This document shows positions 42,069 through 51,429 of a stretch of DNA of 64,000 bases, piece by piece; within the stretch, counting starts at the first letter, position 1; every line of letters starts with the position of its first letter. Origin of the DNA: Prevotella sp. (lineage in GTDB: Bacteria > Bacteroidota > Bacteroidia > Bacteroidales > Bacteroidaceae); assembly GCA_017442825.1 (NCBI GenBank), contig JAFRYZ010000037.1:40585-104584 (forward strand), read 5' to 3'. Made by a program: the position numbers and the translations under genes. A model generated the notes under the pieces. The model had not been told where the DNA came from, searched no databases, and saw nothing but the letters and a program-made list of their open reading frames with translations.

Positions 42069-42968
42069 ATGAAGAAAATCAGAGCAGCCGTAGTAGGCTA
42101 CGGCAACATCGGAAAGTACACTATCCAAGCATTAGAAGCCGCTCCCGACTTTGAGATTGCCGGCGTAGTACGTCGCAACGGAGCCGAAAACAAACCGGCA
42201 GAACTCGCTGATTATGAGGTTGTCAAGGACATCAAGGAACTGAAAGACGTTGATGTAGCAATCCTTGCCACCCCCACCCGCTCATGTGAGGAATATGCCA
42301 AGCAGATTTTACCGCTCGGCATCAATACTGTTGACAGCTTCGACATCCATACCAATATTCTGGACTACCGTGCCACACTGGCTCCTATCAACCAAAAGAC
42401 CAACACCGTCAGCGTGATTGCAGCAGGTTGGGATCCAGGTTCGGACTCTATCGTGCGCACACTGATGCAGAGTTTAGCACCGAAAGGACTGAGCTACACC
42501 AATTTCGGACCAGGTATGTCCATGGGACACAGTGTTTGCGTACGTTCAAAGAAAGGTGTCAAGAACGCGTTGTCTATGACGATTCCTCTCGGAGAAGGCA
42601 TCCATCGCCGTATGGTCTATGTGGAGTTGGAAGAGGGTGCGAAACTGGAAGATGTAACCAAAGACATCAAGGCCGACCCCTACTTTGCCAGTGATGAGAC
42701 CCACGTCTTTGGCGTTGATAGCGTTGATGACGTTCGCGATATGGGACATGGTGTCAACCTCGTACGTAAAGGGGTAAGCGGTCAGACGCAGAACCAACGC
42801 CTGGAGTTCAACATGAGTATCAACAACCCTGCGCTGACAGGTCAGGTACTGGTCAACGTGGCACGTGCTTCCCTGCGACAACAGCCAGGTTGCTATACAA
42901 TGATAGAGATTCCCGTCATCGACATGCTGCCAGGAAACCGGGAAGATTTAATCAAGCATTTGGTATAA
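42069..42968 (+). CDS. ddh: meso-Diaminopimelate D-dehydrogenase
   Basis: This 299-residue NADPH enzyme makes meso-diaminopimelate from tetrahydrodipicolinate in one step, for lysine and peptidoglycan. Seen: the Rossmann start IRAAVVGYGNIGKYTIQAL, ATPTRSCEEYA, the substrate-binding DSFDIH and AAGWDPGSDS, FGPGMSMGHSV, and the C-terminal NPALTGQVLVNVARA. The length equals the family norm. It is a single gene between a -7 box and a strong terminator. Its presence indicates the short dehydrogenase route to diaminopimelate. Confidence 0.96.
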   Translation: MKKIRAAVVGYGNIGKYTIQALEAAPDFEIAGVVRRNGAENKPAELADYEVVKDIKELKDVDVAILATPTRSCEEYAKQILPLGINTVDSFDIHTNILDYRATLAPINQKTNTVSVIAAGWDPGSDSIVRTLMQSLAPKGLSYTNFGPGMSMGHSVCVRSKKGVKNALSMTIPLGEGIHRRMVYVELEEGAKLEDVTKDIKADPYFASDETHVFGVDSVDDVRDMGHGVNLVRKGVSGQTQNQRLEFNMSINNPALTGQVLVNVARASLRQQPGCYTMIEIPVIDMLPGNREDLIKHLV

Positions 42969-42980
42969 TGGAAGAGGACA

Positions 42981-43021
42981 AAAACACAGGGGAGCAGGCT
43001 TGGCCTGCTCCCCTGTGTTTT
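42981..43021. terminator. Strong bidirectional terminator (19-bp stem)
   Basis: Arms 42981-42999 and 43003-43021 are perfect complements (AAAACACAGGGGAGCAGGC type) with a 3-base loop and T/A-rich ends. It serves both ddh and the converging peptidase gene, whose stop codon (43021-43023) is at its edge. Confidence 0.92.
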
Positions 43022-44427
43022 TATTCTTCATGCTGGAACAACGGGTCTTCGGGCGGAAGCATTACTGGTTTCATTTGTTCTATCTGCAAGATATTCTGCG
43101 GAACATACTTCTTGTCCACTACCAACCGGAACATATATTCGTTGAACCATTTGTTGGTCATAATGACACACCCGTTCTGACCGCTATCGCTGCCCCATGA
43201 ATTCTCCACTTTCCACTTCAATGGCTTACCATCGGCATCCAGGTCAACGGCGGTAAGTGTCATTGCATGGGTGGAACCGCTGTCGAACGTAGCTATACGA
43301 TCGGCCTTGTTCATGGGGAAAGATGTTCCAAAGAGAGTGCCGTAGTCGTAGTTGTCTATGTCTAGATAGCCGCGTTTGCGGTCAAACTGCTTGCCTACAT
43401 CATAACTGGTGTAGAGTTTTGTGCTATCTTTGAGCGATGCTATTGCCATGTTGGCAATGTCCTCCATCGGCAAGTTGATGTATTTCCAGTTGTGACCATC
43501 GTAGGTATGACGGTCGTACTCCACCTCGTATGTCTTATAATAGGGGTGACGTGGGTCGTTCATGGCCATGATGAATGTACCGTTGAGCGCTTCTCCCACT
43601 GTTGCTTTGAAGAACTGTTGAGGCGTATAGGTCTTCACGGGAGTAACAGTCTTTCCTTTCTCATTCTTGAAAGCATATTGGAATGATTTCACGGGCTCGC
43701 CCAAGGTCATCGTCAAGATGCGATAGACCGTTTTCAACATCTCTACTTTTCTGACCTGTATGGCTTTTGCAGACTTACCGTCAGCCACCATTCGACGGAG
43801 TTCCAGACCGTATTCGCGCAGTTTGGAGGACAGAATCTTCGCCATGCGAGAGGTGTTGTCAGCAGAATAGGTTTCTGGTTGAACGCTCATCGGCACCAAA
43901 CCATATTTCTCTGCCAAGTCGGCTACACCACAGAACGTTCCACCGTCGTTGATGGGATGGCGGAAGAAAAACTGTACCCGCATGTCGTCGATAGGTTTCT
44001 TTGCCGTCTCTATCACACCTTGCAGGAAGAGATTAGACTTCTCCAACTGGTCATAGAAAAAGAGGTAATCGTGAGAGAACTCAACGCGGAGTGAGTCCTT
44101 GTGCCGAAGGGCAAATTTAGAACGTAGAACATTGAGTCCGGAGAACATCCAACAACGACCGGAATGTTTTTGGTTGTGGATGCTTTGTGCGGGTGTCTCC
44201 ACATTGAAGTAGGTGTCAACAGCACCTTGTTTCCTATGGTTTTTCGCCAATTCATCGATGGAATTGACAGCAATGGCATTGCTCAAGGCCTTATCCGACG
44301 TTGTGAAAGCCTGGGTTTCTTCCAATATACGCAACACATCAGCGGATATACCTCCTTCTTTGGGTTGTGCCCCAACGGCTGTCGATGACAACAGGAAAAG
44401 GGCAATCGTGGTTTTTCTGATATTCAT
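43021..44427 (-). CDS. pepC: Exported C1B cysteine peptidase (aminopeptidase C / bleomycin hydrolase family)
   Basis: This 468-residue papain-fold peptidase of the PepC/bleomycin-hydrolase type has the active-site Cys in HSGRCWMFSG, His in STHAMTLTAV and Asn in VENSWGSDSGQNG. Unlike cytoplasmic PepC it has a signal peptide (residues 1-20, cleaved near AVGAQ), so it acts in the periplasm or outside. The start at 44427 (MNIRKTT) fits a signal peptide, and the promoter at 44447-44477 excludes the longest reading. An ATG at 44436 is an alternative. It probably trims peptides for uptake. Confidence 0.88.
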   Translation of the reverse strand: MNIRKTTIALFLLSSTAVGAQPKEGGISADVLRILEETQAFTTSDKALSNAIAVNSIDELAKNHRKQGAVDTYFNVETPAQSIHNQKHSGRCWMFSGLNVLRSKFALRHKDSLRVEFSHDYLFFYDQLEKSNLFLQGVIETAKKPIDDMRVQFFFRHPINDGGTFCGVADLAEKYGLVPMSVQPETYSADNTSRMAKILSSKLREYGLELRRMVADGKSAKAIQVRKVEMLKTVYRILTMTLGEPVKSFQYAFKNEKGKTVTPVKTYTPQQFFKATVGEALNGTFIMAMNDPRHPYYKTYEVEYDRHTYDGHNWKYINLPMEDIANMAIASLKDSTKLYTSYDVGKQFDRKRGYLDIDNYDYGTLFGTSFPMNKADRIATFDSGSTHAMTLTAVDLDADGKPLKWKVENSWGSDSGQNGCVIMTNKWFNEYMFRLVVDKKYVPQNILQIEQMKPVMLPPEDPLFQHEE

Positions 44428-44446
44428 ATTATACATGTTTGGGGTA

Positions 44447-44477
44447 CAAAGATACGGTTTAACCATCATAAAACAAA
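44447..44477 (-). promoter_or_regulatory. Consensus promoter of the C1 peptidase
   Basis: On the minus strand TTTG (44477-44474), 19 bases and TATCTTTG (44454-44447) match TTTG-N19-TAnnTTTG. It overlaps the first copy of the hairpin-promoter repeat on the other strand. Confidence 0.78.
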
Positions 44478-44638
44478 AGAACTTGTTCTTTTTCTTTTGC
44501 TTTGTCCTTGCTTAATCTTACCCTTACATGACGTACAGGTACTACCTTTGGCCTTCGGTCGAAGGTACTCACGCTCGACAAAACAAAGAAAAACAAGTTT
44601 TCCTTTTGCTTTGTCCTCGCTTAATCGTACCTTTGCAA
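44473..44638 (+). repeat. Tandem pair of hairpin-plus-promoter repeats upstream of dxs
   Basis: Copy 1 (about 44473-44526) and copy 2 (about 44575-44638) share CTTTTGCTTTGTCCTnGCTT and the following AATCnTACC. Each has an A-rich arm before it that pairs with the T-rich arm. In copy 2 the end is a perfect -7 box TACCTTTGC (44628-44636) serving dxs. In copy 1 the equivalent is TTACCCTTA, a decayed box. The same element precedes the gene at 55800. Confidence 0.85.
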
Positions 44639-44658
44639 CCGAATAGACGTGAAAACGT

Positions 44659-46566
44659 ATGGCTGAACAAGAGCATTATAGTCTGTTAAGCAAGATCAAT
44701 ACGCCAGAAGACTTGCGGCAATTAGATATTGACCAACTGCCACAAGTATGCAAGGAACTACGGGAAGACATTGTAGAAGAAGTTGCTGTCAACCCTGGAC
44801 ATCTGGCATCCAGTCTCGGTGTAACTGAAATCACCGTTGCCGTGCATTATGTCTTCAACACCCCCGACGACAAACTGGTTTGGGACGTAGGACACCAAGC
44901 TTACGGACACAAAATATTGACAGGACGCCGTGAACGCTTCTGTACCAACCGGAAATTAGGCGGTCTGATGCCGTTCCCCTCTCCTTTAGAAAGTGAATAT
45001 GACTCTTTTACCTGCGGACATGCTTCGAACAGCATCTCTGCCGCTTTGGGTATGGCTGTAGCTGAGCGAATCAAGGGGCAAGAAGAAGGAGAAAAGGGAC
45101 AAGGGCCCCATCATGTTGTGGCCATTATCGGTGACGGTGCCATGAGCGGAGGACTTGCTTTTGAGGGGCTGAACAATGCCTCGTCAAGTCCTAATGATTT
45201 ACTCATTATCCTCAACGACAATGATATGTCAATAGACCGTGCCGTGGGTGGCATGGAGAAATACCTGTTGAAACTCGATACGAACGAGACCTACAACCGT
45301 TTGCGTTTCAAGACCTCACAATGGTTGCACAACAGAGGTTTTCTAAGCGAGAACCGCAAGAAAGGAATCTTGCGGTTCAACAATGCCGTCAAGTCTGCAC
45401 TTGCCGGTCAGCAGAATATCTTTGAAGGTATGAACATCCGTTATTTCGGGCCTTACGACGGACATAACGTGAAGGAACTGGTACAGATTCTGCGACAAAT
45501 CAAGAACATGAAGGGACCGAAACTGCTCCACCTACATACGGTGAAAGGAAAAGGTTACAAACCTGCGGAAGAAAGTGCCACCGTCTGGCATGCCCCAGGA
45601 AAGTTTGATCCTGAAACCGGTGAGCGCTTGAAAGAGACGACCGTCAACCAACCCCCTAAATTTCAAGAAGTCTTCGGCAAGACGCTTTTGGAATTGGCAC
45701 AACAAAACCCACGCATCGTCGGTGTCACGCCTGCCATGCCAACAGGCTGCTCGATGAGCATCATGATGCAGGAGATGCCCGACCGTACCTTTGATGTCGG
45801 TATTGCCGAGGGACATGCCGTCACTTTCTCTGCCGGTATGGCGAAAGAAGGGCTCATCCCCTTCTGCAACATATACAGTGCCTTTGCACAACGTGCTTAC
45901 GACAACATCATCCACGATGCTGCCATCCTCAACCTGCCTGTCGTCATCTGCCTCGACAGAGCCGGACTGGTAGGACAGGACGGAGCCACGCATCATGGAG
46001 CATTCGATATGGCTGCCTTGAGGCCTATCCCTAACCTCACTATTGCCTCGCCGATGGACGAACACGAATTGCGCAACCTCATGTTTACGGCACAAACCGA
46101 AGGTAAGGGTACGTTTGTCATCCGCTATCCACGAGGTCGCGGACAATTGACAGACTGGCTATGTCCGATGCAGGAGCTACCCGTCGGCAAAGGGCGTAAG
46201 CTGCACGACGGAAAAGATGTTGCCGTGCTGTCTATCGGACCGATAGGAAACAACGTGACAGAGGCCCTTCAACATTCAACGGCAAGCATTGCCCACTACG
46301 ACATGCGGTTCTTAAAACCCCTTGACGAGGATATTCTTGAAGAAGTAGCACACCAGTTCACGCGCATCATCACCGTGGAAGATGGTGTGCGCAACGGAGG
46401 ACTCGGTACAGCCGTCATGGAGTGGATGAACGACCACGGATACCATCCCGCCATCACCCGCCTGGGACTGCCCAACACATTCGTGGAGCACGGCACCGTA
46501 GCCGAGCTCCAGCATATCGTGGGCATCGATGCGGAGAGTATCGCCAAGACATTAGATAATTCATAA
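44659..46566 (+). CDS. dxs: 1-Deoxy-D-xylulose-5-phosphate synthase
   Basis: This 635-residue TPP enzyme joins pyruvate and glyceraldehyde 3-phosphate, the entry step of the MEP isoprenoid pathway. Seen: [11 protein letters not shown] and [17 protein letters not shown] at the N-terminus, the TPP motif [17 protein letters not shown]...ILNDNDMSI, the transketolase-type [32 protein letters not shown], and the C-terminal domain [13 protein letters not shown]. Length is typical. It begins a run dxs-trkA-trkH, with trkA one base after the stop. Its -7 box is provided by a repeat element. Confidence 0.97.
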   Translation: MAEQEHYSLLSKINTPEDLRQLDIDQLPQVCKELREDIVEEVAVNPGHLASSLGVTEITVAVHYVFNTPDDKLVWDVGHQAYGHKILTGRRERFCTNRKLGGLMPFPSPLESEYDSFTCGHASNSISAALGMAVAERIKGQEEGEKGQGPHHVVAIIGDGAMSGGLAFEGLNNASSSPNDLLIILNDNDMSIDRAVGGMEKYLLKLDTNETYNRLRFKTSQWLHNRGFLSENRKKGILRFNNAVKSALAGQQNIFEGMNIRYFGPYDGHNVKELVQILRQIKNMKGPKLLHLHTVKGKGYKPAEESATVWHAPGKFDPETGERLKETTVNQPPKFQEVFGKTLLELAQQNPRIVGVTPAMPTGCSMSIMMQEMPDRTFDVGIAEGHAVTFSAGMAKEGLIPFCNIYSAFAQRAYDNIIHDAAILNLPVVICLDRAGLVGQDGATHHGAFDMAALRPIPNLTIASPMDEHELRNLMFTAQTEGKGTFVIRYPRGRGQLTDWLCPMQELPVGKGRKLHDGKDVAVLSIGPIGNNVTEALQHSTASIAHYDMRFLKPLDEDILEEVAHQFTRIITVEDGVRNGGLGTAVMEWMNDHGYHPAITRLGLPNTFVEHGTVAELQHIVGIDAESIAKTLDNS

Positions 46567-46567
46567 T

Positions 46568-47911
46568 ATGAAAATCATCATTGCTGGCGCTTATGCCATC
46601 GGAACCTACCTCGCCCAGCTGCTGTCGCGCAATCGTTACGACATCACGCTGATAGACGATAACGAGGAGAACCTTGAGAAGTTAGGTCGTGACTACGACT
46701 TACTGACGATGACAGCATCGCCCACCAGCATCCGTGCCATGCGCGAAGCTGGTGTAGATCATGCCGACCTGTTCATTGCCGTCACCTTAGATGAGAACAA
46801 GAACATATTAGCATGCACGCTGGCACGCCAACTGGGTGCCAAACGTACGGTTGCTAAGGTGGACACCTACGAACATGTGTCGGAAGAAAGTACCGAGCTC
46901 TTCAAACAACTGGGAATCAGTTCGCTCATCTATCCTGAGGGGTTGGCAGCCAAAGACATCATCAACGGACTGAAGATGTCGTGGGTGCGCCAGCGTTGGG
47001 ACGTCCATGATGGAGCCCTGGTCATGTTGGGCATTAAACTGCGTGAAGGTTGTGAGATTCTAGACAAGCCTCTTCGGGAAATCAGTGGTCCCGACGATCC
47101 TTTCCATGTCGTTGCCATCAAGCGGGACATAGAGACCATCATCCCAGGAGGAAACGACGAGCTGAAGCTGAACGACCTCGCCTACTTCATGACGCAGAAG
47201 AATTATATTCCCTATATCCGCAAGATTGTGGGTAAGGAACACTATGTTGACGTGAAGAATGTCATGGTGATGGGCGGTGGCACTACTGCCGTCCGTGTCA
47301 TCAACACCATGCCGGAATACATGAACACCAAACTTATCGAGAAGAGCGAACAACGGTGTGAGGTACTCAACGACTTGTTTGATTCAGAAGACGTATTGGT
47401 GATCAACGGTGACGGACGCGACTTGTCGCTGTTGGCGGAAGAAGGTATTCGTAGTACTCAGGCTTTCGTGGCACTGACCGACAATACTGAAACGAACATC
47501 CTTGCCTGTCTTTCAGCTAAGCGCATGGGGGTGCGCAAGACCGTTGCAATGGTCGAGAATATTGACTATGCCAGTATGGCAGAAAGTTTGGATATCGGCA
47601 CCATTGTCAACAAGAAAGTAATCGCTGCTTCGCACATCTACCAGATGATGCTCGATGCGAATGTCCACAACGTGAAATTCCTGATGACAGCCAATGCCGA
47701 TATTGCCGAATTCATCCCTGTGCAAGGCTCGAAGGTCACGCAAAAACCCGTCAAAGACCTGAACATCCCACGTGGCATGACCATCGGAGGTATCGTTCGT
47801 GGCAATGAGGGCTTTCTCGTTTCCGGTAACACTCAAATTGAAGCTGGCGACAGCGTTGTCGTCTTCTGCCACAACGTAGATATGAAAAAGATAGAGAAAC
47901 TATTTAATTAA
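46568..47911 (+). CDS. trkA: Trk potassium uptake NAD-binding protein TrkA
   Basis: This 447-residue cytoplasmic regulator gates the TrkH potassium channel. It has two tandem RCK-N/RCK-C units: the first starts KIIIAGAYAIGTYLAQLLS (the usual G-x-G-x-x-G is G-A-Y-A-I-G), the second at VMVMGGGTTAVRVINTM. Each is followed by an RCK-C domain (for example EGCEILDKPLREISGP, GSKVTQKPVKDLNIP). It sits one base after dxs and 49 bases before trkH, consistent with one transcript. Confidence 0.94.
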   Translation: MKIIIAGAYAIGTYLAQLLSRNRYDITLIDDNEENLEKLGRDYDLLTMTASPTSIRAMREAGVDHADLFIAVTLDENKNILACTLARQLGAKRTVAKVDTYEHVSEESTELFKQLGISSLIYPEGLAAKDIINGLKMSWVRQRWDVHDGALVMLGIKLREGCEILDKPLREISGPDDPFHVVAIKRDIETIIPGGNDELKLNDLAYFMTQKNYIPYIRKIVGKEHYVDVKNVMVMGGGTTAVRVINTMPEYMNTKLIEKSEQRCEVLNDLFDSEDVLVINGDGRDLSLLAEEGIRSTQAFVALTDNTETNILACLSAKRMGVRKTVAMVENIDYASMAESLDIGTIVNKKVIAASHIYQMMLDANVHNVKFLMTANADIAEFIPVQGSKVTQKPVKDLNIPRGMTIGGIVRGNEGFLVSGNTQIEAGDSVVVFCHNVDMKKIEKLFN

Positions 47912-47960
47912 TGCCTACGCCACCCCTCAAAATGGTGGAAGGACGAAATCAAGAAACATT

Positions 47961-49451
47961 GTGTTGAACCTCAAACTCATATCCAAAATTTTCGGTTCGT
48001 TGCTTTATCTGGAAGCAACGCTGTTAGGATTGTGCCTGCTTATTGCTGTCTATTTCAATGGAACCGACATTGCCTCCTTCGGACTGACCGCCATCATCAC
48101 TGCCATTTGCGGATTGGTATTCAGACAGTTGGGACGTAATGCCGACAACAACATGAGTCGCCGCGATGCCTACTTCGTAGTCACCATGGCATGGGTGATG
48201 TTCTCGTTGTTTGGCATGATTCCTTTCATCATCCCCAATTTCTCCTTCACGGACATCAGCCACAGCACGATGCAAAGTTTTTCGTTCACCGATGCCTTTT
48301 TCGAGACCATGTCGGGCTTCACGACGACCGGTGCCACCATCATCGACGATGTCGAGGCACTACCAAAAGCCCTACTCTTCTGGCGTTCGCTGACACAATG
48401 GATAGGCGGTTTGGGAATTGTGTTCTTCACCATAGCTGTGCTACCCTCTATGGTTGGTGGAAGCGTGAAAGTATTCTCTGCCGAAGCCACTGGTCCCATC
48501 CGTAGTAAGCTGCATCCACGTCTGCATACTGGAGCCAAGTGGATCTGGGCTGTCTATCTGTTTCTCACTATTGCCTGCATGTTCAGTTACATGGCATGTG
48601 GTATGGATTGGTTCAATGCCATCAACTACTCCATGACGAGCACAGCTACTGGAGGTTTTGCCACTACTAATGGCAGCCTCACCTCTTTCCGCTCGCCAGC
48701 CGAAGAATACGTCTGCACCTTCTTTTGCTTCCTTGCCGGCATCAACTTCCTGTTGCTCTATGCCAGTGTAGCCAAACTGCAACTGCGCAACCTGCTACGC
48801 AACAGCGAGTTTCGATTTTATGTCTCTGCTATCATCATTGCCACCATCTTCATCATTGCCGAGCTGATGATGCGCAACCACTACGACTTCGAACATGCTT
48901 TCCGCAGTTCCATCTTCCAGGTGGTATCGTTCATGACATCAACAGGACTCTACAACGATGATGCTGGTCAGTGGCCTCACGTCACGTGGATAGTCCTTGC
49001 CGGACTGATGGTTATCGGTGCTTGTTCGGGTAGCACCAGTGGAGGTATCAAGAGCATCCGTGCTGTCATGATCTTGAAGTCCATGCGTAACGAGTTCCGT
49101 CAGTTGTTGCACCCCAATGCTATTCTTCCGATGAAAATCGATGGTGTCAACGTACCTATGTCGAAGCGAGTTACCCTGCTCTCCTTCGTTTCCCTCTATC
49201 TGTTGCTGGCAGCCCTCTGCACCTTTGTCATGACAGCAGCAGGCGTCGATCATACCAACGCCGTTACCATTACCCTAAGTTGTTTAGGCAATGTAGGACC
49301 TACGCTAGGATTAGAGATAGGACCTACCATGTCGTGGAGTGTTCTCCCCGTTTTTGCAAAATGGATGTGTGCCTTCCTGATGCTTGTCGGCCGTTTGGAA
49401 CTGTTTACAGTCCTCGTCCTCTTCACCCCAGCCTTCTGGAAGAGCAATTAA
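47961..49451 (+). CDS. trkH: Trk potassium uptake protein TrkH
   Basis: This 496-residue inner-membrane potassium transporter works with TrkA. Seen: many hydrophobic helices and the repeated selectivity-filter-like loops TMSGFTTTGATI, TSTATGGFATTNG and SGSTSGGIKSIRAV, each of the glycine-containing SKT family type. The start is GTG at 47961 (reads MLNLKLISKIFG), with no in-frame ATG nearby. A TTG at 47964 is the alternative. It ends 24 bases from the converging DUF4435 gene, with no obvious terminator hairpin between. Confidence 0.94.
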   Translation: MLNLKLISKIFGSLLYLEATLLGLCLLIAVYFNGTDIASFGLTAIITAICGLVFRQLGRNADNNMSRRDAYFVVTMAWVMFSLFGMIPFIIPNFSFTDISHSTMQSFSFTDAFFETMSGFTTTGATIIDDVEALPKALLFWRSLTQWIGGLGIVFFTIAVLPSMVGGSVKVFSAEATGPIRSKLHPRLHTGAKWIWAVYLFLTIACMFSYMACGMDWFNAINYSMTSTATGGFATTNGSLTSFRSPAEEYVCTFFCFLAGINFLLLYASVAKLQLRNLLRNSEFRFYVSAIIIATIFIIAELMMRNHYDFEHAFRSSIFQVVSFMTSTGLYNDDAGQWPHVTWIVLAGLMVIGACSGSTSGGIKSIRAVMILKSMRNEFRQLLHPNAILPMKIDGVNVPMSKRVTLLSFVSLYLLLAALCTFVMTAAGVDHTNAVTITLSCLGNVGPTLGLEIGPTMSWSVLPVFAKWMCAFLMLVGRLELFTVLVLFTPAFWKSN

Positions 49452-49475
49452 GGGAAATGGAAGTTACTGGATCAT

Positions 49476-50474
49476 CTATACCGTAGTAGCAAAAAAGTTC
49501 TTCAAGTCGTTGAAAAGGTGCTGATAGCAGTCTGATGCGAAGAAGGCAGTATTGCGGCGTAGCATCAGGGTGATGTCTGCCTTGCTGTGCGTATATCCCG
49601 ACCATTCGTTGCGCATCTGCGTATGGTGCACAGCATTACGATAGATTTCGCGTTCTCGTTCATGAATCAGTCGGTCGCACACCTTCTTCAACACAGGTAC
49701 GATGATGTTGTCGAAAAGGTGATGCCCCTGGATGAACAGATACGTCTGTTGTGGCGCTACACCCAACTGCTTCAGTTCCTCCTTCAGCGCCAGATAACTC
49801 TCCTTGGCATCGGGATGTCGTTGTTGCAACTGTCGAATCTTCGTTCCTACCTTCCGTCGCACGTTGCGAATGCTGTTTTCAGGATTCTCCAACGTAAAGC
49901 CCCCCAGTTCTATCACTCGGTTGAAGTCAGTGATAGTAAACTCACCGTAGATATTGCGACGATAGTGCCAGATGTTCCAGACAAAGAGCGGGAAGATGGC
50001 TTCGGAATACTGACGCATGAAATCGGTGAAGTCGAACCTGACATGATCGTTGAGTGTCACGGCGACACACACATTATGCAGACTGGGAGCATAGCACTGC
50101 ATATTCTCAATGGCATAGGCATAGGTGTGGAAGACATATTTGCTGTTGCAGACCTCGCGAGACATCTCTGTTGAACCTTGCAACAGAAAATCGTAATCGG
50201 CATCAACACAAGCGATCATGTTTTCACCCATGCGCTTGCGCACCATATTCATCAGCACAGACTTCTTGCCTCGTACCAAACTCTTCTTCGACGGCAGCAT
50301 TACCTCGAAGAATCGTTGTTCATCTTCAAACTGCGACAGAATGGTTCGCCAGAAGAAGATGTCGTCGTAACTCTCCACATAAGCCACGATACGCTGTCGT
50401 GCTGCCTTCGGCCTCAACCTGTTGGCAGCTTGTATATAGTTGGATCCTACATTGTCAGTCAGCCGTTGTGCCAT
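49476..50474 (-). CDS. DUF4435 (TOPRIM-like) protein, AriB-like partner of the upstream ATPase
   Basis: This 332-residue protein has RIVAYVESYDDIFFWRTIL near the N-terminus and MIACVDADYDFLL after it. These are the E and D-x-D arrangement of TOPRIM-type DUF4435 proteins, as in the AriB effector of the PARIS anti-phage system and OLD nucleases. The start at 50474 is chosen because AAGGAGT lies 10 bases before it, and it follows the ATPase stop by eight bases, so the two are translated together. An upstream reading to 50528 would overlap the ATPase gene by 46 bases. Function here is inferred from the pair and not established. It may be a chromosomal housekeeping relative rather than a defence system. 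Confidence 0.8.
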   Translation of the reverse strand: MAQRLTDNVGSNYIQAANRLRPKAARQRIVAYVESYDDIFFWRTILSQFEDEQRFFEVMLPSKKSLVRGKKSVLMNMVRKRMGENMIACVDADYDFLLQGSTEMSREVCNSKYVFHTYAYAIENMQCYAPSLHNVCVAVTLNDHVRFDFTDFMRQYSEAIFPLFVWNIWHYRRNIYGEFTITDFNRVIELGGFTLENPENSIRNVRRKVGTKIRQLQQRHPDAKESYLALKEELKQLGVAPQQTYLFIQGHHLFDNIIVPVLKKVCDRLIHEREREIYRNAVHHTQMRNEWSGYTHSKADITLMLRRNTAFFASDCYQHLFNDLKNFFATTV

Positions 50475-50482
50475 ACAACTCC

Positions 50483-51298
50483 TTATTCCTTTGTAATATC
50501 CGAAACTTCGGTAACGCTGTCCATCCATCCGTTCATGATGACCGCTGGCGAATGTGTCGTCAGTATAATCTGAACGTAGGGATTCAGTTCCACTATCAAG
50601 TCGATGAGCCGTTTCTGCCAGTCAATGTGCAGACTCGACTCTGGTTCATCCATAAAGAGCACATACGGCTGTTGGTCTTCCACCAGCACCGTCAGTAAGA
50701 TGGCAAGCATCTGCTTCTCACCGCTTGATAGCTGATAGGGCACCAATGTCTCACCGATTTGCGAGAACCTGATTTCGTTCTCTGTCCTCACAATCTTCTT
50801 CCCGGTCTCGTGAAAGAGGTCGTCAATCATGTCTTGGAAGCGTTGTTTGGGTTTCGACATGTCTTGTGCCCGTTGAGCGGCATCTTGCTCGCCACTTTGC
50901 AGACAGGCGATGATACGGTTGCCTATATTAACCTGATAATCCAAGTACTTGCGCTGCAGATGGTAGAGTTGGAAGTCCAACGCCGACGAAATGCGCGTAT
51001 CGACATGCGCCATCGTGCTGAGATCCAACACCGGACTATCCAGTGTCCGTATCACATCGTAGCGAATCCACTTTGCATCCTCCGGCTGCACCTTCAAGCG
51101 CACCCCTTTCAGCATGTGGCTGGGAAACTCGCCGCCTTGTGTTAGTCCCCTTACTACCTTGTTCAAGATAGTACTCTTACCCACACCGTTGATACCACTC
51201 AGGATATTCACCTGGCGGTTCAGATTCCATACAATGTGTTTCTTGCCACTCCAAAGAGAGTCAATCTCAATTTGTTCAATATAGTCTGCGTACTTCAT
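50483..51298 (-). CDS. AAA/ABC-type ATPase, AriA-like
   Basis: This 271-residue ATPase has a Walker A GINGVGKST (residues 35-43), an ABC-like signature LSSGEKQML, Walker B and catalytic Glu in YVLFMDEPESSLHIDWQ, and the switch His in ILTTHSPAVI. This is the OLD/AAA_21-type fold, found with TOPRIM partners. It is shorter than classical AriA. The start at 51298 (MKYADYIEQ) follows a -7 box (51326-51319) by 20 bases; readings further upstream run through the promoter. The DUF4435 gene follows eight bases after the stop. It diverges from the EamA permease. Confidence 0.85.
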   Translation of the reverse strand: MKYADYIEQIEIDSLWSGKKHIVWNLNRQVNILSGINGVGKSTILNKVVRGLTQGGEFPSHMLKGVRLKVQPEDAKWIRYDVIRTLDSPVLDLSTMAHVDTRISSALDFQLYHLQRKYLDYQVNIGNRIIACLQSGEQDAAQRAQDMSKPKQRFQDMIDDLFHETGKKIVRTENEIRFSQIGETLVPYQLSSGEKQMLAILLTVLVEDQQPYVLFMDEPESSLHIDWQKRLIDLIVELNPYVQIILTTHSPAVIMNGWMDSVTEVSDITKE

Positions 51299-51318
51299 AG
51301 TGCTTGTTTTCCTCTCTG

Positions 51319-51326
51319 CAAAAATA
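51319..51326 (-). promoter_or_regulatory. -7 box of the ATPase-DUF4435 pair
   Basis: TATTTTTG on the minus strand, 20 bases before the ATPase ATG. It sets the start of the pair at 51298. Confidence 0.65.
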
Positions 51327-51369
51327 CAAAAAAAACGACAAACACCCACCATAAACGGTAAACTTTTTA

Positions 51370-51377
51370 TACTTTTG
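51370..51377 (+). promoter_or_regulatory. -7 box of the EamA-regulator pair
   Basis: TACTTTTG matches TAnnTTTG, 52 bases before the EamA ATG and about 45 bases from the opposing ATPase promoter. Confidence 0.6.
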
Positions 51378-51429
51378 CAGCGCAAAACGTGCTTTTTCGG
51401 CACACACTTCAATAGTAGAACCGGGTAAA

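Noticed and set aside
44570-44640. Rho-independent terminator for the peptidase gene
   Set aside because: The hairpin is at the 5' side of that gene and is shared with the 55.7 kb locus, so it is a repeat with a promoter, not a terminator.
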